This document shows positions 42,528 through 50,848 of a stretch of 64,000 nucleotides of DNA, one piece after another. The stretch covers positions 806,001-870,000 of the forward strand of contig CAVYXG010000001.1 in assembly GCA_963772375.1 (NCBI GenBank). The letters are read 5' to 3'. The DNA comes from DATBHM01 sp963772375 (GTDB lineage Bacteria > Actinomycetota > UBA4738 > JACQTL01). The notes below the pieces were generated by a model, which saw nothing but the letters and a program-made list of their open reading frames with translations, ran no database searches and was not told the DNA's origin. A program made the position numbers and the translations under genes. The stretch's first letter is position 1, and each line of letters starts with the position of its first letter.

Positions 42528-42950
42528 TCGGTTCCGTGAACAGCATGGCGTGCAAGCGGGCGATCTCCTCTTGAACCGCGGGGTTTGAGTAAGGTCCGAT
42601 TAAGGGCACTCGCCTCTTGACGAATTCACCAGTAGATTGCCTGGTAGGCGGGCAGATCCGATGTCCGGTCGCTTGCCGGCTAGCCCCCACATCTTGGGGT
42701 TCGAATAGGCTACTCCGGTCCGAAGCCGTCCCCTTGTACCGCCCGGCGATCACCGAGGTGTCTCACCTCTGGGCTCGGTGACACGACGCGTTCATTAGGC
42801 GCGCCGCAAGGCGGCGACGTCGAATCGATCGCCGTCGGTGAGGCTCAGGCTGACGATGACGGCCACACCCTGCAGTGGCTGCCGCCTCGTAGCGATGCCC
42901 GTGAACCAGTTCGGTCGCATCGGCCAACTAGAGGTGGGAGGGTGAACCCT
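42528..42950. other. 420-bp region without a recognisable gene
   Basis: No convincing CDS is seen. A minus-strand frame (42493-42753) contains KRRVPLIGPYSNPAVQEEIA but has no recognisable family and may be a fragment. A repeat copy lies at 42699-42716. A hairpin with outer arms TCACCGAG and CTCGGTGA lies at 42750-42781, with an alternative inner stem AGGTG/CACCT. Confidence 0.5.
42699..42716 (+). repeat. copy A of a short dispersed repeat
   Basis: GTTCGAATAGGCTACTCC, a partial copy of the repeat found also at 44819 and 48653. It shares GTTCGAATAGGCT exactly with copy C. Confidence 0.5.
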
Positions 42951-43508
42951 GTGCAGACGATGAGTGACAGCGAGATCATCCGACGGAGCCTGCACGACCC
43001 CGAACGCTTCGGGGAGATCTTCGATCGCCACTACGGTTCGATCTGTCGTTTCCTCCGCAGGCGGCTGGGCGCGGAGCTGGCCGAGGACCTCGCAGTGGAG
43101 ACCTTCGCCACAGCGCTCGCCAAGGTACGGTCCTTCGACCTCGACCGAGCGGACGCTCGACCCTGGCTGTTTGGCATCGCGGCCAACCTCGCGCGAACCC
43201 ATCAGCGTGCCGAGCGCAGGCAGCTCATCGCATACGCGCGTTCCGGTGTCGACCCCGTCGTTGAGGATGCGTTCGGCGACGTCCTGACCTGCGACGCAGA
43301 ACGGGCCCTCGCCGCTGCATTGGCAGCACTCTCCACGATCGACCGCGAAGCGCTGCTGCTGTACGCATGGGCAGATCTGAGCTACCGGGAGATCGCCGAG
43401 GCCATGCGGATCCCCGTGGGCACGGTCCGTTCGCGATTGTCACGCGCCCGCAAGCAGATGAGGGAAGCCCTGGCCACGAACGGTCAATTGGCTTGGGACG
43501 AGGCCTGA
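42951..43508 (+). CDS. ECF-type RNA polymerase sigma factor (second cassette)
   Basis: A 185-aa sigma factor. Region 2 has EIFDRHYGSICRFLRRRLG, LAEDLAVETFATAL and RPWLFGIAANLA. Region 4 has ALLLYAWADLSYREIAEAM and IPVGTVRSRLSRARKQMR. GTG 42951 has the ribosome site GGGAGG 9 bp upstream; GTG 42942 and ATG 42960 are alternative starts in frame. It is followed after 9 bp by a CU044_5270-family membrane protein gene, a pair often found together in Actinomycetota, suggesting an ECF regulatory unit. Confidence 0.9.
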   Translation: MQTMSDSEIIRRSLHDPERFGEIFDRHYGSICRFLRRRLGAELAEDLAVETFATALAKVRSFDLDRADARPWLFGIAANLARTHQRAERRQLIAYARSGVDPVVEDAFGDVLTCDAERALAAALAALSTIDREALLLYAWADLSYREIAEAMRIPVGTVRSRLSRARKQMREALATNGQLAWDEA

Positions 43509-43517
43509 GGAGGAGTC

Positions 43518-44561
43518 ATGGACGAACTCGACATCATCAGACGCTTTCGGGCGGACGTCGCCGATCCGACCGATGATGAGGTGGCTGCGGCTCGCCGGCT
43601 ACTCGCCCAGCGGATGGGCCCCACTAGCGTTCCCAGTCGGAGAGCCTCCTACCGTAGGATGTGGCGACTTGTCGCCGTGGTCGCGATCGTGGCGACGGCC
43701 GTTGCCGTGATCGTGCCCGTGCTGTTGCCTGGGGACGCTCCCGGTGGCGCCACGTCGGTTCAGGCCGCGGCTGCGCTCCACCGGTTTGCCCTGACGGCGA
43801 AGACCCAGCGCGCAGAGGCAGCTCCCACAATCGGGCAGTTCTACTACACGGAGGTACGAAGCTCCGGCACGATGCTCTACATCCCGGGCGGGCACTTCTC
43901 GCCCTTCGAGGTCACCTATCAGTCGTCCCAGCAGACCTGGCTCGGCCCAGACGGTTCGAGTCGCACCCGCACAAGCGCGAGCCGTGTCACGTTACCGTCA
44001 CCGGCTGATCGGGCGGCCTGGGAAGCGGCCGGATCACCTGAAGTCGCCGATCTGGCACCGCCGGTAGGAGATCAAACGTCGGCGCCAGGAGGGGACTTCC
44101 TCGATCTGTCCCAGCTTCCCACCGACCCGGGGAAGCTGAAGGCCGCTCTCGAAGAGCGGAAGATCGTGGGCGGACCGGACGGTGACTGGGAGACGTTAGC
44201 CATCATCGGACAGATGCTCCAGGAGACCTACGCGTCCCCCAGTTTGCGAGCGGCGCTATTCAATGTCGCGGCTGCCCTTCCCGGAATCGAGTACATCGGG
44301 AAGACGACCGACGCGAGCGGTCGGCCGGGGGTGGCAGTCGCCTACACGCACGGAGGGATTCGCGACGAGCTCATCTTCGACCCACACACCGCTCAGTTGA
44401 ACGCGACGAACAGCTGGCTCGTTGACCCTGGTGCCGTGGGGATCGATCCAGCCTCGGAGCCCGCAGGAACCGCCGTCGCCTATGCAGGCCGACCGGGCTT
44501 GGTCTACGCGAACGTGTACCTGAGCTCCGGTGTCGTTGACTCTGACGACGCAGATGCTTGA
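43518..44561 (+). CDS. CU044_5270-family membrane-anchored protein
   Basis: A 347-aa protein. The N-terminus (MDELDIIRRFRADVADPTDDEVAAAR, abbreviated here to its first and last parts) is that of the CU044_5270 family, proteins encoded beside ECF sigma factors. A transmembrane helix (about residues 49-72) is followed by an extracytoplasmic region of about 270 residues, with GQFYYTEVRS and a C-terminal portion PGVAVAYTHGGIRDELIFD. Its function is unknown; it may act as an anti-sigma-like partner. It lies 9 bp after the sigma gene. Confidence 0.8.
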   Translation: MDELDIIRRFRADVADPTDDEVAAARRLLAQRMGPTSVPSRRASYRRMWRLVAVVAIVATAVAVIVPVLLPGDAPGGATSVQAAAALHRFALTAKTQRAEAAPTIGQFYYTEVRSSGTMLYIPGGHFSPFEVTYQSSQQTWLGPDGSSRTRTSASRVTLPSPADRAAWEAAGSPEVADLAPPVGDQTSAPGGDFLDLSQLPTDPGKLKAALEERKIVGGPDGDWETLAIIGQMLQETYASPSLRAALFNVAAALPGIEYIGKTTDASGRPGVAVAYTHGGIRDELIFDPHTAQLNATNSWLVDPGAVGIDPASEPAGTAVAYAGRPGLVYANVYLSSGVVDSDDADA

Positions 44562-44818
44562 AGCCAGGTGCGAGAAGCGACGTGCTGAGTCCCAAGCTAG
44601 CGGCCTGCGCTATGGGCGGGCTGGAGGGGCCGGCTGACAGCTCGATGGGACAGGCGACGGTCATGTCATCGGACTGGCTCAGGCGGCATGGCTTTTCCTG
44701 GGCTCATCCCGAGAGGACCAGCCGGGTGATGAACACAAAGCGGACTTACCTCTCAGAAGCACCCGCGGAATCGGCCAGTGAGACGGGCGAGATGCGTGAT
44801 TTGCTCCTGTACGTGTGG

Positions 44819-44842
44819 GTTCGAATAAGCTCCTGCCAGGGG
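44819..44842 (+). repeat. copy B of the 24-bp dispersed repeat
   Basis: The 24 bp starting GTTCGAATAAGCTCCT and ending CCAGGGG differ from copy C (48653-48676) at only two positions. It lies in the 299-bp gene-free gap 44562-44860, next to a decayed hydrolase gene. Confidence 0.6.
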
Positions 44843-44860
44843 CACTGACGGAGGCATGGC

Positions 44861-45345
44861 TCAGCCCGAGGTCAGACCCTCTTCGGCGGCGTATGCCTGG
44901 AGGCGGTCGCCCAACTCGATTGGGCGGCTCAACGCGGGGGTGTGTCCCGCCGTCGACCTCGTCGGGCGTGATGCCCAAGCGGTCCCGCGCGACGCGACGA
45001 AGGAACGCAACAGGGAACAGACGGTCGTTCCGACACAGCAGGACCCGTGTGGGGACTACGGGCCATGCTTGCATCGCTGACGGCTGGCCCATCCGAGCCT
45101 CGGACTGGGTCCGGCTCCGTCGCAGGGCCCAGGACACCAGCGCCGGATCAACGTCCTGGTGAACAGGGCGATCGGGTCGTCGTATGCGGCGCGAACCTCC
45201 TCGGCGTATCCCGTGTTCGTCGATTAGTCGTCGCACAGAAGACCCGGCGCCACTACGTCGCTTGCCCTCCCGACGCAGCTCTGCCTCCACGAGGTGCCAG
45301 TACCACCCGACGTCGCCCCTCCGTGGATCAGGACGATGTCGCCAT
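44861..45345 (-). pseudogene. alpha/beta-hydrolase pseudogene (frameshifts and internal deletion)
   Basis: Pieces of one hydrolase are scattered over the reading frames: DIVLIHGG and GDVGWYWHLVEAELRREG at the N-terminus, DVVAPGLLCDD in a second frame, then NTGYAEEVRAAYDDPIALF and DVDPALVSWALRR. They are followed by WPVVPTRVLLCRNDRLFP, RLGITPDEVDGG and finally ALSRPIELGDRLQAYAAEEG to a stop at 44861. About 100 residues with the nucleophile Ser elbow are missing between CDD and NTG. At least four frame changes are needed, so the gene is dead. It lies downstream of the FAD oxidase gene on the same strand. Confidence 0.75.
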
Positions 45346-45369
45346 CGCGGCCTCATTCCCTTCGCGGCG

Positions 45370-46755
45370 TCAGCTCGCCGCCACGTTGTGGTTCAGCCTG
45401 AACAGGTTGGTCGGGTCGTATCGGCGCTTGATCTCGGCGAGTCGGTCGTACGCTCCGTGCGGATAGGCGTCGCGGATGTGCGCCTGCCCATCGTCCCCGA
45501 GGAATCCGATGTAGGCACCCGTCGCACCACGCTGGAGCTCGGCCGCAAGCGAGTTCACCCACTGCTCGTGCGCTGGCAGCTGGTCGGGCGACGTGACCAT
45601 CGACGCGATGTTGACCATGAACCGCCGGTCGCGGTGCGCGAAGGCAGTCGCGTCCTTCGGCACGCGGGCCATCGCGCCGCCGAGCGCACGGATCTGCGTC
45701 GCACGCATCATGGCGGTCGACGGCTCCTGCAGCCGCCCCAGCAACGACGCGACCGACGCCGCGTCCACGTCGTCGACGAACATCGTCCGCCCGAGCGCGA
45801 TCGGATGGAACCCCTCCGGCTCGGGCTGGTAGATCTCGGGGTACGACATCGGCCGGACCATGTCGGCGAGCGGCTCGGCCAGCGCGCGGAACGGCGCCAC
45901 CGCCCGCTGACCAGCCTCCGCGTCGCCGGCGTACGCGAGCAGCCCCATGATCACCAGCTTCCCGTGGTGCTCCTCCGGCACGAACGGCATCGGCGGAGCC
46001 TGCATGACGCCCGCGATCGTCGAGAGCTCGTCGGGGGCCGCGGCTGCTGCGGCGGCGAACCCCTCGACCGTGTCCGCCGTCGCCGGCAGCATGAGCATCC
46101 CGCCGACGATCGACGGGACCTCGTGCAGCCGGAACCGGAACCTGGTCGCGACGCCGACGTTCCCGCCGCCGCCGCGGATCGCCCAGAAGAGATCCGGCTC
46201 GGACGTCTCGTCGGCCTGGAGGATCCGCCCGTCGGCCGTGACGACCTCCGCGCCGAGCAGCGAGTCGATCGTGAGCCCGTGCTTGCGCACGAGATAGCCG
46301 ACGCCGCCCGCCAGCGTGATCCCGCCGATCCCGACCGACCCGGTGTCGCCGAACCCGGTCGCCAGCCCGTGCGCAGCGGCCTTGAGCGTGTACTCGCCTG
46401 CGGTGAGGCCCGTCTCGGCCCACGCGGTCCGGCCGTCGACGTCGACGTCCAGGGCATTCATGTCGGACAGGTCGAGGACGATGCCGCCGTCGGTGGTGCC
46501 GTGCCCGGCCGGGCTGTGACCGCCGCTGCGGACGGCCAGCTCCGTGCCAGTCTCGCGTGCGATCTCGATCACCCGCGCGACGTCGTCCACGCCGGCGACG
46601 CGTGCGATCGCGGCCGGACTCCGGTCGAACCCGCCGTAGAAGATGGTTCGTGCCTCGTCGAAGTCGTCGTCGCCGGGCGCGATGATGCGGCCCTGCAACG
46701 AGCCCCGCAGTGCGCCGATGACATCGCTCGTGGGGCCTGTTCGCGTGTCGTTCAT
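45370..46755 (-). CDS. FAD-linked oxidase of the berberine-bridge/6-hydroxynicotine oxidase type
   Basis: A 461-aa flavoenzyme of the PCMH/BBE type. FAD-binding features: AVRSGGHSPAGHGTTDGGIVLD (His of SGGHS is the usual covalent FAD site) split by the loop, GITLAGGVGYLVRKHGL and FWAIRGGGGNVGVATRF. The C-terminal berberine-bridge segment ends KRRYDPTNLFRLNHNV. The second covalent Cys of bicovalent BBEs appears absent (GGVGYLVRKHG). ATG 46755 has a GAGGAGA site. It oxidises an unknown organic substrate using oxygen. The long frame upstream lacks coding character. Confidence 0.9.
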   Translation of the reverse strand: MNDTRTGPTSDVIGALRGSLQGRIIAPGDDDFDEARTIFYGGFDRSPAAIARVAGVDDVARVIEIARETGTELAVRSGGHSPAGHGTTDGGIVLDLSDMNALDVDVDGRTAWAETGLTAGEYTLKAAAHGLATGFGDTGSVGIGGITLAGGVGYLVRKHGLTIDSLLGAEVVTADGRILQADETSEPDLFWAIRGGGGNVGVATRFRFRLHEVPSIVGGMLMLPATADTVEGFAAAAAAAPDELSTIAGVMQAPPMPFVPEEHHGKLVIMGLLAYAGDAEAGQRAVAPFRALAEPLADMVRPMSYPEIYQPEPEGFHPIALGRTMFVDDVDAASVASLLGRLQEPSTAMMRATQIRALGGAMARVPKDATAFAHRDRRFMVNIASMVTSPDQLPAHEQWVNSLAAELQRGATGAYIGFLGDDGQAHIRDAYPHGAYDRLAEIKRRYDPTNLFRLNHNVAAS

Positions 46756-47257
46756 GCTCGTCTCCTCGATCTCGTTCCGGTGGTACCGACCGACCGTGCG
46801 GTCCGAACTCATCGTTTCGTTGCGAACCCTTCCAGGCACAGGGAGGCCGAACGGCGGCAACCAGTGTTCGTTGTCCGAGTGGAAAGTGATGCCAGCTACT
46901 GCTATGACGAATCTCGCTTCGGGAATGTGACGGGTCGAAGCGAAGAAGGCCGTCGGAGCGATTCGCGAAGAACGCGTCCGTCGCGGGTGGCCGAGCCCGC
47001 ATGGCTTCCACCGAGCCCTTCGCAGTTCTGGGAGACCCTGCGCTACGCGGCGCACGCTGTCCTATGTGACCTCATAGACCACCATGAGATGGCGACGCAC
47101 GAACGCACATCAGACGCTGCGGCGTTCGGTATGGGTCGATGGCGCGCGCCCGGTCTTCCTCGCCGAGTCGAGCCAGTCGAACTCACGGTCGACCAACCGC
47201 GATCCCAAGAGCGCGCGAGGCGACCGGGATCTTGCGGGAGCCGGACGACGACAAGTC
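46756..47257. other. 500-bp intergenic region
   Basis: No convincing gene is seen. It lies between the start of the FAD oxidase and the end of the cyclase gene, both on the minus strand, so it should hold the oxidase promoter. A small inverted repeat CTCAT/ATGAG occurs near 47070-47092. Short frames here do not resemble known proteins. Confidence 0.45.
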
Positions 47258-48595
47258 TCAGAGCGCCTCGCCGGGCGTCGCCGCGAACAGGCGCCACCTT
47301 CCAGGCACGCCTTTGAGTTCGCGCTCCAACCGGTACTCGAATCCCAGGCCTGACCCTACGACCAGATCCTTTACGGTGCTCGAGACCAGCACCTCACCGT
47401 CGCTTGCGAGCGCGGCGATCCTGGCCGCGACGTGCACGGCCAAGCCCCCGAGATCCAACCCGCGCACCTCGGCTTCACCTGTGTTGACACCAGCGCGGAT
47501 CTGCACCCCAAGCGACGGCATCGCCTCCACCATTGCGAGGGCGCACCGCACCGCGGCAATCGGACGGTCGAACGCGGCGAAGAAGCCGTCCCCCGTCGTC
47601 GAGATCTCGCGGCCGCCGAAGCGCTCGATCTCGCCGCGGCCCAACTTGTGGTGCTGGTCGAGAACGTCTCGCCATCGGCGATCCCCCATCCGCGCCGCCG
47701 AGGAGGTCGAGTTCACGATGTCCGTGAACAGCAGGGTCGTGAGGATTCGATCGGGGTCCACCCCCGTTCGCGCGCCGGTCAGGAACTCCTCGACCTCGTC
47801 GAGCAGGCGGTCGATACCCTCCGAGAACGCGAGATGGTCGGTGCCCGGCAGTTCGACGAATCTCGCTCCCTCGATCGCCGCGGCGGCGTCGCGGGACTGC
47901 TCCACGGGCACGATCCGGTTCCCCGTTCGGTTGAGCACGAGCGTGGGGATTCGGATCGATGGCAGAATGTCGGTGACGTCGGCCTGCATCGTCTGACGGT
48001 AGTAGTGCCCGAACGCGCCGGGGCGCACCGAAAAGCGCTGGAGGCGCGCAAGCTGTCGATCGAAGCGTTCGTCGTCGGCGCGGCTCGGTGCCAGCAACTC
48101 CACACCACTGTCGTCCGTCACCGCATTGGCCTCGATCATCGCGATCACCTCGTCGATCGACTCCATCGGCAACCCAGCTGCCAGTGTGTGAGTTCGGGTG
48201 AACGTGAACAGCACGAGTGAGCGGCAGAGCTCAGGATGGCTCGCGGCGAGGAGTACCGCGACGATCGTGCCATCGTTGAGACCGATCACGGCCGCGCCCC
48301 GGGACCCCGCAGCCTGCAATACGGCGACGGCGTCGCCGACCTGCGTCTGCAGGTCCGGGAGCTGATCGAGCGGCATGGGATCGGAGAGCCCGGTTCCCCT
48401 CCGGTCGAAGTGGATCAGGCGGCCGAACGAGCTCAGCCGTCGTAGGAAACGGGCGAACTCGGGAAAGTCCCACACCGCTTCGACGTGATGCACCCACGTG
48501 TCGACGAGGAGCAGGTCGAGATCGCCTTCGCCGACAACCTGGTAGGCGAGGTGCACGTCGCCGTGTCGAGCGTACTGAGTCTTCTGTTCCCCCAC
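47258..48595 (-). CDS. alpha/beta-hydrolase-like domain fused to class III adenylate/guanylate cyclase
   Basis: About 445 aa. The N-terminal 270 residues have an alpha/beta-hydrolase fold (HFDRRGTGLSDP, PTLVLNRTGNRIVP, LPGTDHLAF), but the nucleophile elbow reads GLNDG, with Asn in place of Ser. Catalysis is therefore unlikely and a ligand-sensing role is plausible. The C-terminal class III cyclase domain has LLFTDIVNST (metal Asp), ISTTGDGFFAAFD and VHVAARIAALA. GTG 48595 is the chosen start; ATG 48685 in frame would place the repeat copy C inside the gene. It probably makes cAMP in response to a small molecule. Confidence 0.85.
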   Translation of the reverse strand: MGEQKTQYARHGDVHLAYQVVGEGDLDLLLVDTWVHHVEAVWDFPEFARFLRRLSSFGRLIHFDRRGTGLSDPMPLDQLPDLQTQVGDAVAVLQAAGSRGAAVIGLNDGTIVAVLLAASHPELCRSLVLFTFTRTHTLAAGLPMESIDEVIAMIEANAVTDDSGVELLAPSRADDERFDRQLARLQRFSVRPGAFGHYYRQTMQADVTDILPSIRIPTLVLNRTGNRIVPVEQSRDAAAAIEGARFVELPGTDHLAFSEGIDRLLDEVEEFLTGARTGVDPDRILTTLLFTDIVNSTSSAARMGDRRWRDVLDQHHKLGRGEIERFGGREISTTGDGFFAAFDRPIAAVRCALAMVEAMPSLGVQIRAGVNTGEAEVRGLDLGGLAVHVAARIAALASDGEVLVSSTVKDLVVGSGLGFEYRLERELKGVPGRWRLFAATPGEAL

Positions 48596-48652
48596 GAAAC
48601 GCCATCGTAGTTCGACCGCTTGAAGCGGTCGAGAAAGTCGAATGGGGCACTT

Positions 48653-48676
48653 GTTCGAATAGGCTCCTCCCAGGGG
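48653..48676 (+). repeat. copy C of the 24-bp dispersed repeat
   Basis: Starts GTTCGAATAGGCTCCT and ends CCAGGGG. It is in the same orientation as copy B, 3.8 kb away, and lies just upstream of the hydrolase-cyclase gene. Together the two direct repeats bracket the pseudogene, the FAD oxidase and the cyclase fusion. Confidence 0.6.
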
Positions 48677-48689
48677 GCGCCGCATCGCG

Positions 48690-49205
48690 TCACGCCCATC
48701 CGAGCAGGTCGAGGATCTCGAGCGCCGTCTGGCGGACGGGACGGTCGTTCCGGACGGTGGCGTCCTCCATTCCGGTCGAGCCCGAGGCGACCTGCGCCCG
48801 CGACGCCGCCAGATCTCCCGCGCGCGCGGTCGTCGGCTCGGCGGCCGCGCGGCGCTCGAGCTCTGCGATCGGGACCTCGAGCCGGACCACCGTCACCGGC
48901 ATGTCGAGCACGGCGCGGATCCGGTCAAGACCAGCGCGATCCGGAACGTGGCCGGCCACGACGAAGCGCTGAACCCCCACGGCGACGTCGTTCTCCTTGA
49001 TGGCCCGCACGTTCTGGAGGAGGAGCCACGGGTCGTCGCCGTGGCCGTCGTAGCCGGGCGCACTGACCCAGCCGAGGTAGTCGAGGTCCAGCAGCGCGAA
49101 CGAGTCACCCCGTCGTTCCAGGAGATCGGCGATCTCGACGGCGACCGAGCTCTTGCCGGAGAGATATGCCCCGACGATCAGGATGCCACGAACGCCCTCG
49201 GTCAT
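48690..49205 (-). CDS. P-loop nucleotide kinase-like protein
   Basis: A 171-aa P-loop protein. Walker A is GAYLSGKSSVA near the N-terminus and a DLDYLGW acidic segment follows; the middle part RFVVAGHVPDRAGLDRIRAVL has the look of small AAA/adenylyl-kinase-type folds. The ATG overlaps the stop of the upstream YihY gene (ATGA), so translation is coupled. The substrate is unknown; candidates are small-molecule or nucleoside phosphorylation. Confidence 0.75.
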   Translation of the reverse strand: MTEGVRGILIVGAYLSGKSSVAVEIADLLERRGDSFALLDLDYLGWVSAPGYDGHGDDPWLLLQNVRAIKENDVAVGVQRFVVAGHVPDRAGLDRIRAVLDMPVTVVRLEVPIAELERRAAAEPTTARAGDLAASRAQVASGSTGMEDATVRNDRPVRQTALEILDLLGWA

Positions 49206-50209
49206 GTCACCGGCGGCGCGGGATGGCGCTCCAGCCACCTGGTCGCCGTCAGCGCGAGCGCGCCCACGACGATACGCCCGATCAGGTACAGCCAGGCCAT
49301 GAAGATGGCGGCCAGGCTGAAGGCGCCGTACAGGCTGCTGTTGCCGATCCGCCACACGAAGTACACCGACGTCACCACGCGGAGGATCTCGATGGACACG
49401 CCGAACAGCACGGCGCCCGGCACGAACTCCGTCCATCGGACCCCCTCGGGATGCGGCAGCGAGAGCATGACCCAGAGGCCGAGCGCGCCCAGCAGACCCA
49501 CGACCAGCACCGACGCCATGATGTCCGCGACGAGGGGTCCGGATCGGAGGACGTTGAAGAGCGCCGGCGACAGCATGAGTCCGATGCCCACCGCCGAGAA
49601 GACGATCGACGCCCGCAGCAGACGCTGGCTCGACGTCGGCCGGACCTGCCACGCGACCGATGCGACCAGCCGGAGCGACTTCCAGACGCTCATCCCCGCC
49701 CAGAGCAGCAGGAACACCCCCACGAAGATCAGCACCCACGACGCGTTTCCCGTCTCCTTCGCGGCCTTGGCGACCACCACGGTGAGCGAGGCGCCGAGGC
49801 CCACGTGGTCCGCCACCTCGGCCGGCGACTTGGACGTGATGTCCCCCGCGACACCCACGACGCTCGCCAGGAACAACGACGTCGGCAAGAGCCAGATGAA
49901 GAACCGGTACGCGAGACCCCCCGCGAGCAGCGCGCCGCCATGCCGGCGGTCGTGTTCGTAGGCGAGGAACGCGGTCCGGACGCTCGCCCGGCGGCTCCGC
50001 AGGTCCTCCGCCTTCGCCTGGACCTGCTGTTCGGTCCGGTCGGCCTGGGCCCGGAGCTGTGCGTACCGGCTCCTGATGCGGTGGCGCCCGGGATGCGGCT
50101 GCTCGCCGGAGACGTTCGGAGATGGTGCCCCGCCCGGCGGTTCGGCGCCCGTCCGCATCGGCGGCGGCGCCGACGCCCCCCGGGACTGGATCCCTGGCTC
50201 ATCCGTCAT
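49202..50209 (-). CDS. YihY/BrkB-family inner-membrane protein
   Basis: About 335 aa. The N-terminal part is hydrophilic with a coiled-coil-like stretch (QADRTEQQVQAKAEDL). It is followed by the YihY family features: GGALLAGGLAYRFFIWLLP and five further transmembrane helices (VLIFVGVFLLLWAGMSVW, SIVFSAVGIGLML, SVLVVGLLGALGLWVML, FMAWLYLIGRIVVGALAL). YihY proteins are conserved but functionally unclear. ATG 50209 is preferred; the frame is open to 50290. It is coupled to the downstream P-loop gene by a 4-bp overlap. Confidence 0.85.
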   Translation of the reverse strand: MTDEPGIQSRGASAPPPMRTGAEPPGGAPSPNVSGEQPHPGRHRIRSRYAQLRAQADRTEQQVQAKAEDLRSRRASVRTAFLAYEHDRRHGGALLAGGLAYRFFIWLLPTSLFLASVVGVAGDITSKSPAEVADHVGLGASLTVVVAKAAKETGNASWVLIFVGVFLLLWAGMSVWKSLRLVASVAWQVRPTSSQRLLRASIVFSAVGIGLMLSPALFNVLRSGPLVADIMASVLVVGLLGALGLWVMLSLPHPEGVRWTEFVPGAVLFGVSIEILRVVTSVYFVWRIGNSSLYGAFSLAAIFMAWLYLIGRIVVGALALTATRWLERHPAPPVT

Positions 50210-50334
50210 GCCGACCCGAACCCTCCGCTCGAGCGCGGTGCTCCCAACCGGCCAGCGTCGCCCGCACCGCACCCACGCGTCATCACCCATTCCGAACGAT
50301 GCGCCATCTCGGCCGCCTTCGCACGGCGGGCGCT

Positions 50335-50447
50335 TCAGCCGCGGAACGGCGCGAACAGCGTCAGCTGGACCCCGTGCGGAGTCCGAACCCGAAGTCCCGG
50401 ACGGTGAGCGAGACGCGGAGCTCGGTGACCTCGTCGGGTGCGTCCAT
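50335..50447 (-). pseudogene. remnant of a VOC/glyoxalase-family gene
   Basis: The first frame reads MDAPDEVTELRVSLTVRDFG, the beginning of a VOC-fold (glyoxalase/dioxygenase-type) protein. It is followed in the next frame by TPHGVQLTLFAPFRG and a stop at 50335, which resembles the usual VOC C-terminus. About 80 residues are missing between them, and the frame differs. It starts 5 bp after pcaC, so the parent gene probably belonged to the pca operon. Confidence 0.5.
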
Positions 50448-50452
50448 GGTCG

Positions 50453-50848
50453 CTATCCGACCTCGGGGGCGTCGCCGTTCGCCGAGGCGAGCGCCCGCTG
50501 CGCGACGGCGAAGGCCCGGTTGGCAGCCGGGATCCCGGCGTACACCGCCGTGTGGAGCAAGACCTCCCGGATCTCCTCGGCCGTGACGCCCCCCTCGAGT
50601 GCGGCGCGAACGTGCATGGCCAGCTCCTCCTCGTGTCCGAGGGCAGCGAGCAGCGCGATCGTGATGCACGATCGCGTCCGGCGGTCCAGGCCCGGCCGCG
50701 ACCACACCTCGCCCCACGCGAAGCGCGTGATGAGGTCCTGGAACGCCTCCGTGAACGGCGTGGCGGCCGACGAGGCCTGGTCGACGTGCTCGTTCCCGAG
50801 GACCTCCCGCCGCACGGCCATCCCGTCGTCGTAGATCGGATCGCTCAT
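50453..50848 (-). CDS. pcaC: 4-carboxymuconolactone decarboxylase
   Basis: A 131-aa member of the CMD/AhpD-like family. It converts 4-carboxymuconolactone to 3-oxoadipate enol-lactone in the protocatechuate branch. Sequence marks: FAWGEVWSRPGLDRRTRSCITIALLAALG split over residues 44-72, and HEEELAMHVRAALEGG with EEIREVLLHTAVYAGIPAA. Length is right for stand-alone PcaC. ATG 50848 has a GAGGAGG site and overlaps the pcaD stop (ATGA). Confidence 0.93.
   Translation of the reverse strand: MSDPIYDDGMAVRREVLGNEHVDQASSAATPFTEAFQDLITRFAWGEVWSRPGLDRRTRSCITIALLAALGHEEELAMHVRAALEGGVTAEEIREVLLHTAVYAGIPAANRAFAVAQRALASANGDAPEVG

Noticed and set aside
42493..42753. Minus-strand 86-codon frame with RRVPLIGPYSNPAVQEEIA
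   Set aside because: It overlaps a supported membrane protein end, has no start signal and no recognisable family; it could be a fragment but is not called as a gene.
47084..47353. Plus-strand frames in the oxidase-cyclase gap
   Set aside because: They are rich in Arg and Ser, have no motif and overlap the cyclase gene end.
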